A DNA stretch of 14,757 nt, taken from the NCBI GenBank assembly GCA_025055465.1, contig JANWXA010000022.1:1-14757 (forward strand), in the 5' to 3' direction. The stretch's first letter is position 1; every line of letters begins with the position of its first letter. The stretch is from Candidatus Kapaibacterium sp. (GTDB taxonomy: Bacteria > Bacteroidota > Ignavibacteria > Kapaibacteriales > HRBIN21). This document shows positions 1-6,217 of this stretch, in pieces. The position numbers were made by a program, and so were the translations under genes. A model generated the notes under the pieces. It ran no database searches. It was not told where the DNA came from and worked only from the letters and a program-made list of their open reading frames with translations.

Positions 1-28
1 GTTTCTGTCATGCTGGTGAGGCACTGAA

Positions 29-967
29 TTATCGGACAATCTCGAATAATGAACTGATAGACGTGTTTTCATGGGTTCGTACTATTGCCTCGGCAAAGAG
101 TTGGGCAACGGAGATTAGGCGCAGCTTTGGAGATGGGCGGCGCAATGGGATGGTGTCAGTAACGTAGAGGTGCGAGATCGCATCACTTTGCTCTATGCGC
201 TCTATGGCATTACCTGAAAGTACAGGGTGTGTGCAGGCACCAATAACTTGGCGTGCTCCAGCTTTCCTAAGGGCTTCTGCGCATTGGACAAAGGTACCAC
301 CAGTGTCTATGATGTCGTCAACGATGATAGCATTTTTCCCATCTACTTCACCAATGATGTTGAGAACTTCGGCCACATTGTGATCAGGGCGCCGTTTGTC
401 AACCAGCACAAGGTCGGCGTCCAATCGCTTGGCGTACGAGCGCGCCAAACGTGCTCCCCCTACGTCGGGAGCAACGACCACACCGTTGTCCAAGTGCTCT
501 TCCCAGAGGGCTTTCATGAGCACTGTGGAGGCATATAGATGGTCCAGTGGAATGTCGAAAAAGCCTTGGATTTGAGGAGAGTGAAGGTCCATTGTAATGA
601 CACGATCTGCTCCTGCTTCGGTGATAAGATTAGCGACCAACTTGGCCGTAATGGAGACCCGGGGTTGATCTTTTCGGTCTTGACGGGCATAGCCGAAGTA
701 CGGGATCACTGCTGTAATGCGGCGAGCAGAGGCACGGCGAGCAGCATCAATGAGGATAAGCAGTTCCAGTAAGTTGTCTGCTGGAGCGCATGTGGACTGG
801 ATGATGAAGAGGTCGACCCCGCGGATGTTTTCTTCGTACTTGACCCAGATTTCGCCGTCGCTGAAGTTGTGAATAGTTACTTGTGCCAGAGAACGTCCCA
901 GGGCTTCAGCAATGCGGCGAGCCAGCGAGGGATTAGAACGCCCGGAGACGATTTTCAGGTCTTCCAT
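29..967 (-). CDS. prs: Ribose-phosphate pyrophosphokinase (PRPP synthetase)
   Basis: Makes 5-phosphoribosyl-1-pyrophosphate from ribose 5-phosphate and ATP, the cytosolic precursor of nucleotides, histidine and tryptophan. The 312-residue length is normal for bacterial class I enzymes. Visible motifs are FSDGE near residue 35, YARQDRK at 93-99 (ATP site), the catalytic histidine in MDLHS (H129), the DKRRP flexible loop at 190-194, and the PRPP-binding signature DDIIDTGGT at 217-225. The frame stays open 20 residues further upstream, but that part runs into the tRNA-Gln gene and precedes the normal N-terminus, so the ATG at 965-967 (MEDLKIVSGR) is chosen. No clear ribosome-binding site precedes it. 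Only 31 bases separate it from the tRNA, suggesting co-transcription. After its TAA stop, an ATG on the same strand (9-11, reading M-T-E) may begin the next gene, but too little is visible to identify it. Confidence 0.97.
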   Translation of the reverse strand: MEDLKIVSGRSNPSLARRIAEALGRSLAQVTIHNFSDGEIWVKYEENIRGVDLFIIQSTCAPADNLLELLILIDAARRASARRITAVIPYFGYARQDRKDQPRVSITAKLVANLITEAGADRVITMDLHSPQIQGFFDIPLDHLYASTVLMKALWEEHLDNGVVVAPDVGGARLARSYAKRLDADLVLVDKRRPDHNVAEVLNIIGEVDGKNAIIVDDIIDTGGTFVQCAEALRKAGARQVIGACTHPVLSGNAIERIEQSDAISHLYVTDTIPLRRPSPKLRLISVAQLFAEAIVRTHENTSISSLFEIVR

Positions 968-998
968 GGCGGGATATAGACTACCCGTGTAATCAGGG

Positions 999-1070
999 CT
1001 GGGGCGGTAGGATTCGAACCTACGCATGGCGGCTCCAAAGGCCGCTGCCTTACCGCTTGGCTACGCCCCA
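999..1070 (-). tRNA. tRNA-Gln (anticodon UUG)
   Basis: On the minus strand the 7-bp acceptor stem TGGGGCG/CGCCCCA, the D arm (GCC/GGC), the anticodon stem GCGGC/GCCGC with loop CTTTGGA (anticodon TTG, glutamine) and the T arm with GTTCGAATCC all fold correctly. Position 999 supplies a G discriminator. The 3' CCA is not encoded, so it must be added after transcription. The gene lies just upstream of prs on the same strand. Confidence 0.96.
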
Positions 1071-1346
1071 ACGTTGGAATTACAAAATTATGGTTTCGTT
1101 CGCGTGCCTATAGCTGCTTATAAACACTTCGAGGGAAGTATACATCGTGTGCGAAAGAGTGGTCTGATGATCTGGGGGTGGTCTCCTGGGAACATATAGT
1201 CTGGGAAGAGCCAGCCAGTGTTTCCGCAGGAGCTTTTGATATGTTGGCCTGGTGGCACCAAGCTTCTGTTGTTGATGCCGCCGGCGGGAAGGATTTCCCA
1301 AGCCATCTTCTGGTGGGGTAGGGGGCTTTATGTTCCGAGGGTTTTT
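1071..1346. other. Intergenic stretch without a recognisable gene
   Basis: No frame here has convincing coding character: the short open frames give low-complexity peptides with no family resemblance and no ribosome-binding sites. Visible elements are the minus-strand promoter box before tRNA-Gln, a 10-bp perfect palindrome CCGCCGGCGG (1278-1287), and directly after it a small hairpin GGGAA-GGAT-TTCCC (1286-1299). The word GTGCCTATAGCTG at 1104-1116 recurs with one extra A at 1472-1485. I find no tmRNA, RNase P or SRP RNA core motif on either strand. Confidence 0.5.
1083..1090 (-). promoter_or_regulatory. Possible Bacteroidota-type promoter box for tRNA-Gln and prs
   Basis: The minus strand reads TAATTTTG, an exact match to the TAnnTTTG (-7) consensus of Bacteroidota housekeeping promoters. 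It would start transcription about 5 bases before the tRNA 5' end, the expected geometry. I see no convincing -33 TTTG partner, so this rests on one box and its position. Confidence 0.4.
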
Positions 1347-1354
1347 TATCTTTG
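1347..1354 (+). promoter_or_regulatory. Possible promoter box for the speD leader
   Basis: TATCTTTG matches the TAnnTTTG consensus exactly and follows a run of six T. It would start transcription near 1361, immediately before the first hairpin of the structured region, giving speD a 5' leader of roughly 260 bases. No clear -33 element is seen. An 8-base degenerate match can arise by chance. Confidence 0.33.
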
Positions 1355-1360
1355 TGTTTT

Positions 1361-1624
1361 AGTAGTAAGCGGCACCACTTCTCCGGTAAGGGGAAGGCGG
1401 TGCTGTTTGTCATATTGGGTGGGATTTCCGCCCATGCGCTAGCGGCTGGCAGGTTGAAACCGCGAGCGGAGGTGCCTATAAGCTGTTCCACGCTCGTGGA
1501 CTGTCTTCCAGCGCCTCCCTACCCTTCACCTGCCAGGGCTGCGGTTGTGTCGGGAGCAAGCCCGGCACAATGGTATGCTCTGCTCCAACCGGAGCAGGGG
1601 GTGCAACAATATGGAGGGGTAGCG
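1361..1624 (+). promoter_or_regulatory. Putative structured RNA leader upstream of speD
   Basis: Read on the plus strand, this region folds into successive local hairpins. (A) 1368-1376/1399-1407 and 1378-1384/1390-1396, 16 bp with a small internal loop and a GGTAA loop. (B) 1416-1422/1428-1434, 7 bp. (C) 1437-1445/1460-1468, 8 of 9 pairs. (D) 1487-1491/1496-1500, 5 bp with a GCTC loop. (E) 1544-1554/1561-1571, 11 bp with two wobbles. (F) 1578-1586/1591-1599, 9 bp with an AACC loop. In addition, 1519-1527 can pair with 1614-1622, which covers the speD ribosome-binding site. It matches no riboswitch or housekeeping RNA that I recognise. It could be a cis-regulatory leader responding to S-adenosylmethionine or polyamines, or a separate small RNA. 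GC-rich DNA folds easily, so covariation evidence is needed. Confidence 0.42.
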
Positions 1625-2023
1625 ATGCAGGCACTTGGAAGACAGATCTTGATTGAGCTCTATCAGTGCGAGCCCCGGATTCTCAACTCAGAGGAGCAGA
1701 TTCGGGCAATTTTGGTAGAAGCAACGCGCCGCTCAGGTGCCACAATCGTCTCCGACACCTTCCATACCTTCAGCCCTCATGGCGTGAGCGGTGTTGTGGT
1801 GATTGCAGAATCTCATGTTTCTATCCACACGTGGCCGGAGTACGGCTACGCAGCGGTGGATGTCTTCACCTGTGGGGATCGTATTGATCCCTGGGTCATC
1901 GCAGAGCATCTCCATCGTGAGCTCCAGGCACAGAGTAGCTCCTCCATGGAGCTCAAGCGAGGCCTCTTCCGGGAATCCGTCCAGCATAAACCGCTGGTGG
2001 CTGAAGAGCCCACTGTGCTATAG
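1625..2023 (+). CDS. speD: S-adenosylmethionine decarboxylase proenzyme, prokaryotic class 1B
   Basis: Decarboxylates S-adenosylmethionine to supply the aminopropyl donor for spermidine synthesis. The 132-residue product carries the self-cleavage and active-site block ESHVSIHTWPEYGY. Cleavage between E62 and S63 should turn S63 into the pyruvoyl cofactor. H68 and C83 (in DVFTCG) are the other processing and catalytic residues, at the same positions as in the Thermotoga maritima enzyme. The ATG at 1625 is preceded by GGAGGGG (1613-1619) at good spacing. The frame stays open 91 codons upstream, but that stretch has no family resemblance and overlaps the hairpin region, so it is excluded. speE follows after 52 bases, so the two are probably co-transcribed. 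Expression may be set by the structured leader. Confidence 0.95.
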   Translation: MQALGRQILIELYQCEPRILNSEEQIRAILVEATRRSGATIVSDTFHTFSPHGVSGVVVIAESHVSIHTWPEYGYAAVDVFTCGDRIDPWVIAEHLHRELQAQSSSSMELKRGLFRESVQHKPLVAEEPTVL

Positions 2024-2075
2024 TTGTGCCGTTGGAGGCTGCAAGCTCGGGTAGTCTGTCACCTGATAAGAGGCA

Positions 2076-2963
2076 GTGGTGGGTGGAGAGTTGCGGTATA
2101 CCGAATATTTCTCAGCCCGTGCAGGTCTAACAACAGACGTTGAGGCGATCCTTTACGACGGTAGCAGTGCCTACCAACGTATCACTGTGTTGCAGTCCCC
2201 TACCTTCGGTCGGATGCTCCTGCTGGATGGAGCCGTCATGGTGACGGAATGGGATGAGTTCATCTATCACGAGATACTGGTCCATCCTGCACTCTTTTTG
2301 TTGCCTGAGCCGCGGAGGGTCTTGGTTGTCGGGGGCGGGGATGGTGGGAGTGTACGGGAAATTCTACGTCACCCGTCGGTGGAGAGTGTGGACGTGGTAG
2401 AGGTAGATGAAGAAGTGGTCAAGGTTGCACAACGCCTTCTGCCAACGGTCGCCTCGCGCCTAAGCGATCCCCGGGTTCGTATTTATTACCAAGATGGGGT
2501 CCAGTTCGTCGCAGAGGTAGCTGAAGCTCCGTACGACGCCATCATCGTAGATGCACCTGATCCGGTTGGCGTTGCTGGGGGCCTGTTCACGCAGCTGTTT
2601 TATCAGCACTGCCGGCGTATTTTGAGGAGCGATGGAATTCTAGCAATTCAGTCAGAGTCGCCTCTCCATCCGGTCTTTCGGGAGACTCTCCCGCGCGTCA
2701 GGGGGATGTTACAAACGCTCTTCCAGCATGTTGCCCCATGTTGGGGGCCCATCCCTACTTATCCAACGGGGATATGGACGTTCACCGTTGCCTCGCAGCG
2801 ATGGCATCCTGTGAGGGACTACGACTCTACCCAGGCCTGGGAGCGGTATCGGAGACTTGCAGGCAAGCTACGGTACTACACACCTGATCTTCACACGGCT
2901 GCGTTCGCTCTCCCGGCCTTCATAGCAGAGTTACTGGGATCAGCTACCTCGGAGGTGTCGTAA
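2076..2963 (+). CDS. speE: Spermidine synthase (polyamine aminopropyltransferase)
   Basis: Transfers the aminopropyl group of decarboxylated S-adenosylmethionine to putrescine, or a related amine, making spermidine. The 295 residues show the family order: N-terminal beta domain (YTEYFSARAGLTTDVEAIL), YHEILVHPALF at 64-74, nucleotide-binding loop GGGDGG at 86-91, acidic EVDEEV at 109-114, QDG at 139-141, and the active-site stretch DAPDPVG at 159-165. The family usually has DSTDP there, so the middle residues are changed but both aspartates remain. The start is uncertain: GTG at 2076 gives the longest form, while GTG at 2079 sits 5 bases after AAGAGG (2068-2073) and is equally likely. The gene follows speD, which makes its co-substrate. 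Its last 24 bases overlap the 3' end of the converging glycosyltransferase gene. Amine specificity cannot be told from sequence alone. Confidence 0.94.
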   Translation: MVGGELRYTEYFSARAGLTTDVEAILYDGSSAYQRITVLQSPTFGRMLLLDGAVMVTEWDEFIYHEILVHPALFLLPEPRRVLVVGGGDGGSVREILRHPSVESVDVVEVDEEVVKVAQRLLPTVASRLSDPRVRIYYQDGVQFVAEVAEAPYDAIIVDAPDPVGVAGGLFTQLFYQHCRRILRSDGILAIQSESPLHPVFRETLPRVRGMLQTLFQHVAPCWGPIPTYPTGIWTFTVASQRWHPVRDYDSTQAWERYRRLAGKLRYYTPDLHTAAFALPAFIAELLGSATSEVS

Positions 2964-4097
2964 AACGAGGGCAGAGAGCTTGTCAACGACGACGCGGATG
3001 TCAAACTGGGTTCGTGCAAGGGCATAGGCGCGTTCGCCGGCGGCACGGCGCCGCTCGGGGTCCTCAACCCACTGCTCTACGGCCCGAACAAGGGAAGCTT
3101 CATCCGGTACCACCTCTCCAATGCCATATGTCTTGATGAGTCCGTCGGGGTCGTTGCGGAGGCTAATCGTCGGTACACCATAGAGGCAGGCTTGGACGAG
3201 CGTGTTTGGCAAACCTTCGAACAGCGAGGTGAGCACGAGAAGATGGGAACGGGCGAAGAGCTGATGATTGGCTGCGAATGGCACAGGTCCTGCGTAAGCA
3301 AAGTTGTGGAGACCCTCAGCCTCTCTACGGACATCGGCGAGGAGTTGTGGATTAGGGGCGGCCCCTGCCATGAGGAACCGCGCGGGGACGTGCTGTAGGT
3401 ATCGGGCCAAACGCACGAAAGCAAGTGGCTGCTTCACTGGTGTCAGATTCGCTAGCCATAAGACGACTGGGGTAGTTTCTGGGTCCCATGTAGGGGGTGG
3501 TGGCAGCGGGTGCCCGGAGCCAACGAGGGTAGGCTCTTTACCCAGAATGGGAGCGAGCGTCCGCTGTTGGTGGCGAGTCTGGGCGATGACGAGTCCTGCG
3601 AACCGCAGCGCCCGTTCGATCATGTAATCGGCGGCCGCGGCCTCAGCTACGCGGGCGGGGAGCAACCATAGAGGACGCCGGCGGTACCGTAGGCGCTTGC
3701 GGACGAATTTCCACCGGAGAGCACTGTTATCAGCATTGCTGCACCAGACGAAGAGCGTGCCATAGCGGCGAGCATAGCGGGCGGCCAAGATGGTCTCCGG
3801 TAGTTTGCCACGCTGATAGATAACGTCAGGACCAAACCCCTTGAGAATGCGCTCTGCTTGCCGTATCCACCTTGGATGCAGCCAACCACGTAGACCCTGG
3901 CTAACTGCAGGTAACGACACTACGCATAGGGTGCCTTCACAGCGTTCCCATTGGTGCTGGTGTCCGGAAAGTAGGACCAATACGGGTTCCCCGCGTTGGG
4001 CCAGCTCACGCGCGATGTAGTAGACCTGGACGTTGGAACCGGAGACGATAGCGTCTCGTTCTTCCGGCCACACTTGCGATAGGAACGTCCAGCGCAT
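2940..4097 (-). CDS. GT4-family glycosyltransferase
   Basis: A 385-residue GT-B fold transferase with no signal peptide, probably acting at the cytoplasmic face of the inner membrane on a lipid-linked glycan. The N-terminal acceptor half starts MRWTFLSQVWPEE and has the loop SGSNVQVYYIARELAQRG near 19-36. The C-terminal donor half has VVLWLANLTPVKQP (211-224), FLMAGAAPNP (241-250) and SLFEGLPNTLVQACLYG (291-307). The last is the nucleotide-sugar EX7E motif, but its second glutamate is replaced by Q302. The segment between the halves (about 126-165) is rich in arginine and aromatic residues and may bind membrane. It is last in the five-gene operon, 31 bases after the sugar aminotransferase, so an amino-sugar-containing surface glycan is a reasonable inference. 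Donor and acceptor are unknown. Confidence 0.88.
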   Translation of the reverse strand: MRWTFLSQVWPEERDAIVSGSNVQVYYIARELAQRGEPVLVLLSGHQHQWERCEGTLCVVSLPAVSQGLRGWLHPRWIRQAERILKGFGPDVIYQRGKLPETILAARYARRYGTLFVWCSNADNSALRWKFVRKRLRYRRRPLWLLPARVAEAAAADYMIERALRFAGLVIAQTRHQQRTLAPILGKEPTLVGSGHPLPPPPTWDPETTPVVLWLANLTPVKQPLAFVRLARYLQHVPARFLMAGAAPNPQLLADVRREAEGLHNFAYAGPVPFAANHQLFARSHLLVLTSLFEGLPNTLVQACLYGVPTISLRNDPDGLIKTYGIGEVVPDEASLVRAVEQWVEDPERRRAAGERAYALARTQFDIRVVVDKLSALVLRHLRGS

Positions 4098-4128
4098 GTC
4101 GTAATGGCCCCGGTAGTCAACAGTTGCT

Positions 4129-5244
4129 CTACGTGCGCCCGTAGAAGGAGCGAATTGCAGCTACGACCAGCTCCACCTCCTCCGGGGTCAGCTCGGGAAA
4201 CATGGGGAGTGCGAGCACAGATTGCGCTGCCTGTTCTGCTTCGGGGAAGTCGCCCTTTCGGTAGCCCAGGTACACATAGGCTTCCTGGAGATGGGCAGGG
4301 ATTGGATAGTAGACGTTTGCCTGGATTCCTTGGGAGGCCAGATAATGCCATAGCGCGTCGCGTTGCTCGGCCCGGATAACGTACTGGTGCCAGTTTGGGG
4401 TGTGCCCGGGGCGTACCACAGGATGGCGGACTTCGGGAATATCCAATAGCTGGAGGTAGAGCTCTGCGAGCTGGACACGCTGCTGGTTCCAGTGCTCTAT
4501 GTGGTTCAGTTTGATGCGCAGAAAGGCGGCCTGGAGCTCATCCAGCCGACTGTTGTAACCGGGGAGAATGCTGTGATAGGGAGAGATTTGCCCATAGTTA
4601 CGCAGCAGGCGTAGTTCCGTAGATAGTTTCTCATCGTCGGTCACGACTGCTCCAGCGTCACCGTAGGCACCGATGTTCTTCGTGGGGTAGAAGCTGAAAC
4701 AACCCATCGTGCCCATGGTTCCGGCAAGGCGTCCACGGTAGCAGCTGCCGTGGGCCTGGGCAGCGTCCTCAATAACCGGAAGCCCTGCCGAGCGGGCTAT
4801 CGCCAGGATGGCGTCCATTTCCGCGCAGTGTCCGAAGAGATGGACAGGTATAATTGCTCGACTCTTCGGGGAGAGGGCGCCTGGGAGGAGGTCGGGGTTG
4901 AGGGTGTAGGTGTCCGGGTCAATATCCACAAAGACTGGGCGTGCTCCCAGCATGACGATGGCGGCAATTGTCGGAATAGCGGTAAAGGGTGTTGTGATGA
5001 CCTCATCTCCTGCCTTGACTCCGGCTGCTGCCAACGCTAAAACGAGGGCTTCCGTGCCCGAGGCAACCCCAACGGCATAGCGGATTCCCAGGAAGCGGGC
5101 AAATTCGTGCTCGAATGCCTCCAGTTGCGGGCCTAAAATGTAGGTGCCGTTACATAACACCTCTTCGGTAACGCGCAGGAGCTCTGGTAGTAGAGCTGCC
5201 GTCTGGCGTCGGAGATTACACCGCTCTACCTTCCAGGTGTGCAT
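4129..5244 (-). CDS. DegT/DnrJ/EryC1 family PLP-dependent sugar aminotransferase
   Basis: Predicted to aminate a nucleotide-linked keto sugar, using pyridoxal phosphate and usually glutamate, to give an amino sugar for a surface polysaccharide. Family features in the 371 residues are NGTYILGPQLEAFE (32-45), GVASGTEALVLAL (59-71), ITTPFTAIPT (83-92), EDAAQAHG (159-166; D160 contacts the cofactor), and FSFYPTKNIGAYGDAG with the Schiff-base lysine K189. NSRLDELQAAFL (231-242) and the C-terminal YYPIPAHLQ (312-320) complete the signature. The frame is open 31 codons further upstream, but that part overlaps the preceding PAP2 gene and lacks homology, so the ATG at 5242-5244 is chosen, 7 bases after the PAP2 stop. 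The exact sugar (4-keto or 3-keto) is not predictable here. Partner genes for making the keto sugar are not in the window. Confidence 0.92.
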   Translation of the reverse strand: MHTWKVERCNLRRQTAALLPELLRVTEEVLCNGTYILGPQLEAFEHEFARFLGIRYAVGVASGTEALVLALAAAGVKAGDEVITTPFTAIPTIAAIVMLGARPVFVDIDPDTYTLNPDLLPGALSPKSRAIIPVHLFGHCAEMDAILAIARSAGLPVIEDAAQAHGSCYRGRLAGTMGTMGCFSFYPTKNIGAYGDAGAVVTDDEKLSTELRLLRNYGQISPYHSILPGYNSRLDELQAAFLRIKLNHIEHWNQQRVQLAELYLQLLDIPEVRHPVVRPGHTPNWHQYVIRAEQRDALWHYLASQGIQANVYYPIPAHLQEAYVYLGYRKGDFPEAEQAAQSVLALPMFPELTPEEVELVVAAIRSFYGRT

Positions 5245-5251
5245 GTAGTTT

Positions 5252-6217
5252 CTATCGAACCCAGCCCCGTTGAACGAGTAAACGGTGTACTCGAGGCTCA
5301 AGCCAGAGCACGAGGAGAGCACACAGAGCTCCGGCAAGGACGTCTACTGCATAATGATATCGCAGGTAAACGGTGGCCACGATGAGGCTCAAACCAACAA
5401 CAGCTATGAACCAGCGACTGCGGGATCGGAAGCGGAAGGCCAGGATGAGGTTGACCAGAGTCATCATTGTATGCCCGCTCGGCATGCAGTCACGGTGGAC
5501 GTGATCTTGGGAGTTAAGGACCCCATTGGGAATACCGCCACCAGCATTCACGTACGAACGCCAGACAGATGTAAGCCATAGACCGGGAAGCTCGTTCTCT
5601 AACGTATGGAAGTCGTGCAGTGTGAACCGCGGTCCGATAGCTGGCAGGGCAAAGTAGCAGAGATATGAAATGTAGAAGCCAAAAGATACTAGCCGTGCCA
5701 ATTGGGCTACCTGTTGGAGGCGGCGGTTTGATAGAAGTTCTGCTCCGTGGAGGAGAGGCAGGAAGTAGAAGAACATGTATGCTGTCTGTAGGTACTCGGT
5801 CAGAGCAGGGTGAGCGAAGCGAGCAATCCAATGAGTAGGATGGGTGCCGAAAAGAGCAAGATCCCACGAGATGAGTAGGTCATCGTACAAGTGGGGATTG
5901 ACTACAGGGACGTAGGCGTGTACTTGCTGATACATCAAGTAAATGACCGGCGCTAAATAGAGCCAGTGGAGCAGACGTACCCATCGTGGAGCCGTGGAGG
6001 TATCGCTCCAGGCCAGCAGCGCAATGAGCATAGCGATGAGAACATTGAGCAACAGCCACATCGAGGCTTTTTCTACCCACGGGTAGAGAGCAATGGCGAA
6101 GCTGCTATAAATGCCCAATAGTATCAGCGTGTATATGTCGTGTACGCGCCACCGCCAGCGGCGGCGCGGAGTTTTAGAAAAGGGCGAGATTACGGTTGAA
6201 AGGTTAGAAACCTTCAT
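5252..6217 (-). CDS. PAP2-family integral membrane phosphatase or phosphotransferase (PAP2_3/Aur1-like)
   Basis: A 321-residue polytopic membrane protein with about six hydrophobic segments. The first two are around 29-47 and 53-70; the last is around 295-306. The active-site motifs are HRDCMPSGHTMM (241-252), with the conserved SGH histidine, and RYHYAVDVLAG (286-296), with the histidine and aspartate of the third phosphatase motif. The upstream YFALPAIGPRF (188-198) and the wide-spaced layout resemble the PAP2_3 branch, which includes inositol-phosphoceramide synthases, more than simple undecaprenyl-pyrophosphate phosphatases. Expected chemistry is removal or transfer of a phosphate-linked head group on a lipid at the outer face of the inner membrane. 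The start ATG (6215-6217) overlaps the 3' end of rsmA by 14 bases, implying translational coupling. The in-frame extension above it reads into rsmA and is rejected. The substrate is unknown. Confidence 0.85.
   Translation of the reverse strand: MKVSNLSTVISPFSKTPRRRWRWRVHDIYTLILLGIYSSFAIALYPWVEKASMWLLLNVLIAMLIALLAWSDTSTAPRWVRLLHWLYLAPVIYLMYQQVHAYVPVVNPHLYDDLLISWDLALFGTHPTHWIARFAHPALTEYLQTAYMFFYFLPLLHGAELLSNRRLQQVAQLARLVSFGFYISYLCYFALPAIGPRFTLHDFHTLENELPGLWLTSVWRSYVNAGGGIPNGVLNSQDHVHRDCMPSGHTMMTLVNLILAFRFRSRSRWFIAVVGLSLIVATVYLRYHYAVDVLAGALCALLVLWLEPRVHRLLVQRGWVR

Noticed and set aside
968..1027. Longer prs start 20 codons upstream.
   Set aside because: It would begin inside the tRNA-Gln gene and adds residues absent from the family.
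1276..1310. Minus-strand GGGAAATCCTTCCCGCC resembling part of an FMN or cobalamin riboswitch.
   Set aside because: Only a short piece matches. The other conserved arms are missing, and the neighbouring gene on that strand is a tRNA.
1368..1407. 16-bp hairpin as an intrinsic terminator.
   Set aside because: No U-run follows on either strand, and no gene ends just before it.
1431..1455. ALAA-like coding sequence suggesting a tmRNA tag.
   Set aside because: No stop codon follows it, and there is no tRNA-like 5'/3' end, T loop or acceptor stem around it.
1108..1491. A 127-codon minus-strand open frame in the gene-free stretch.
   Set aside because: No homology, no ribosome-binding site and random-looking composition. 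It overlaps the hairpin region.
1352..1624. In-frame upstream extension of speD (91 more codons).
   Set aside because: The extra peptide has no family resemblance. The ATG at 1625 has an ideal ribosome-binding site, and S63/H68/C83 then match the numbering of known class 1B enzymes.
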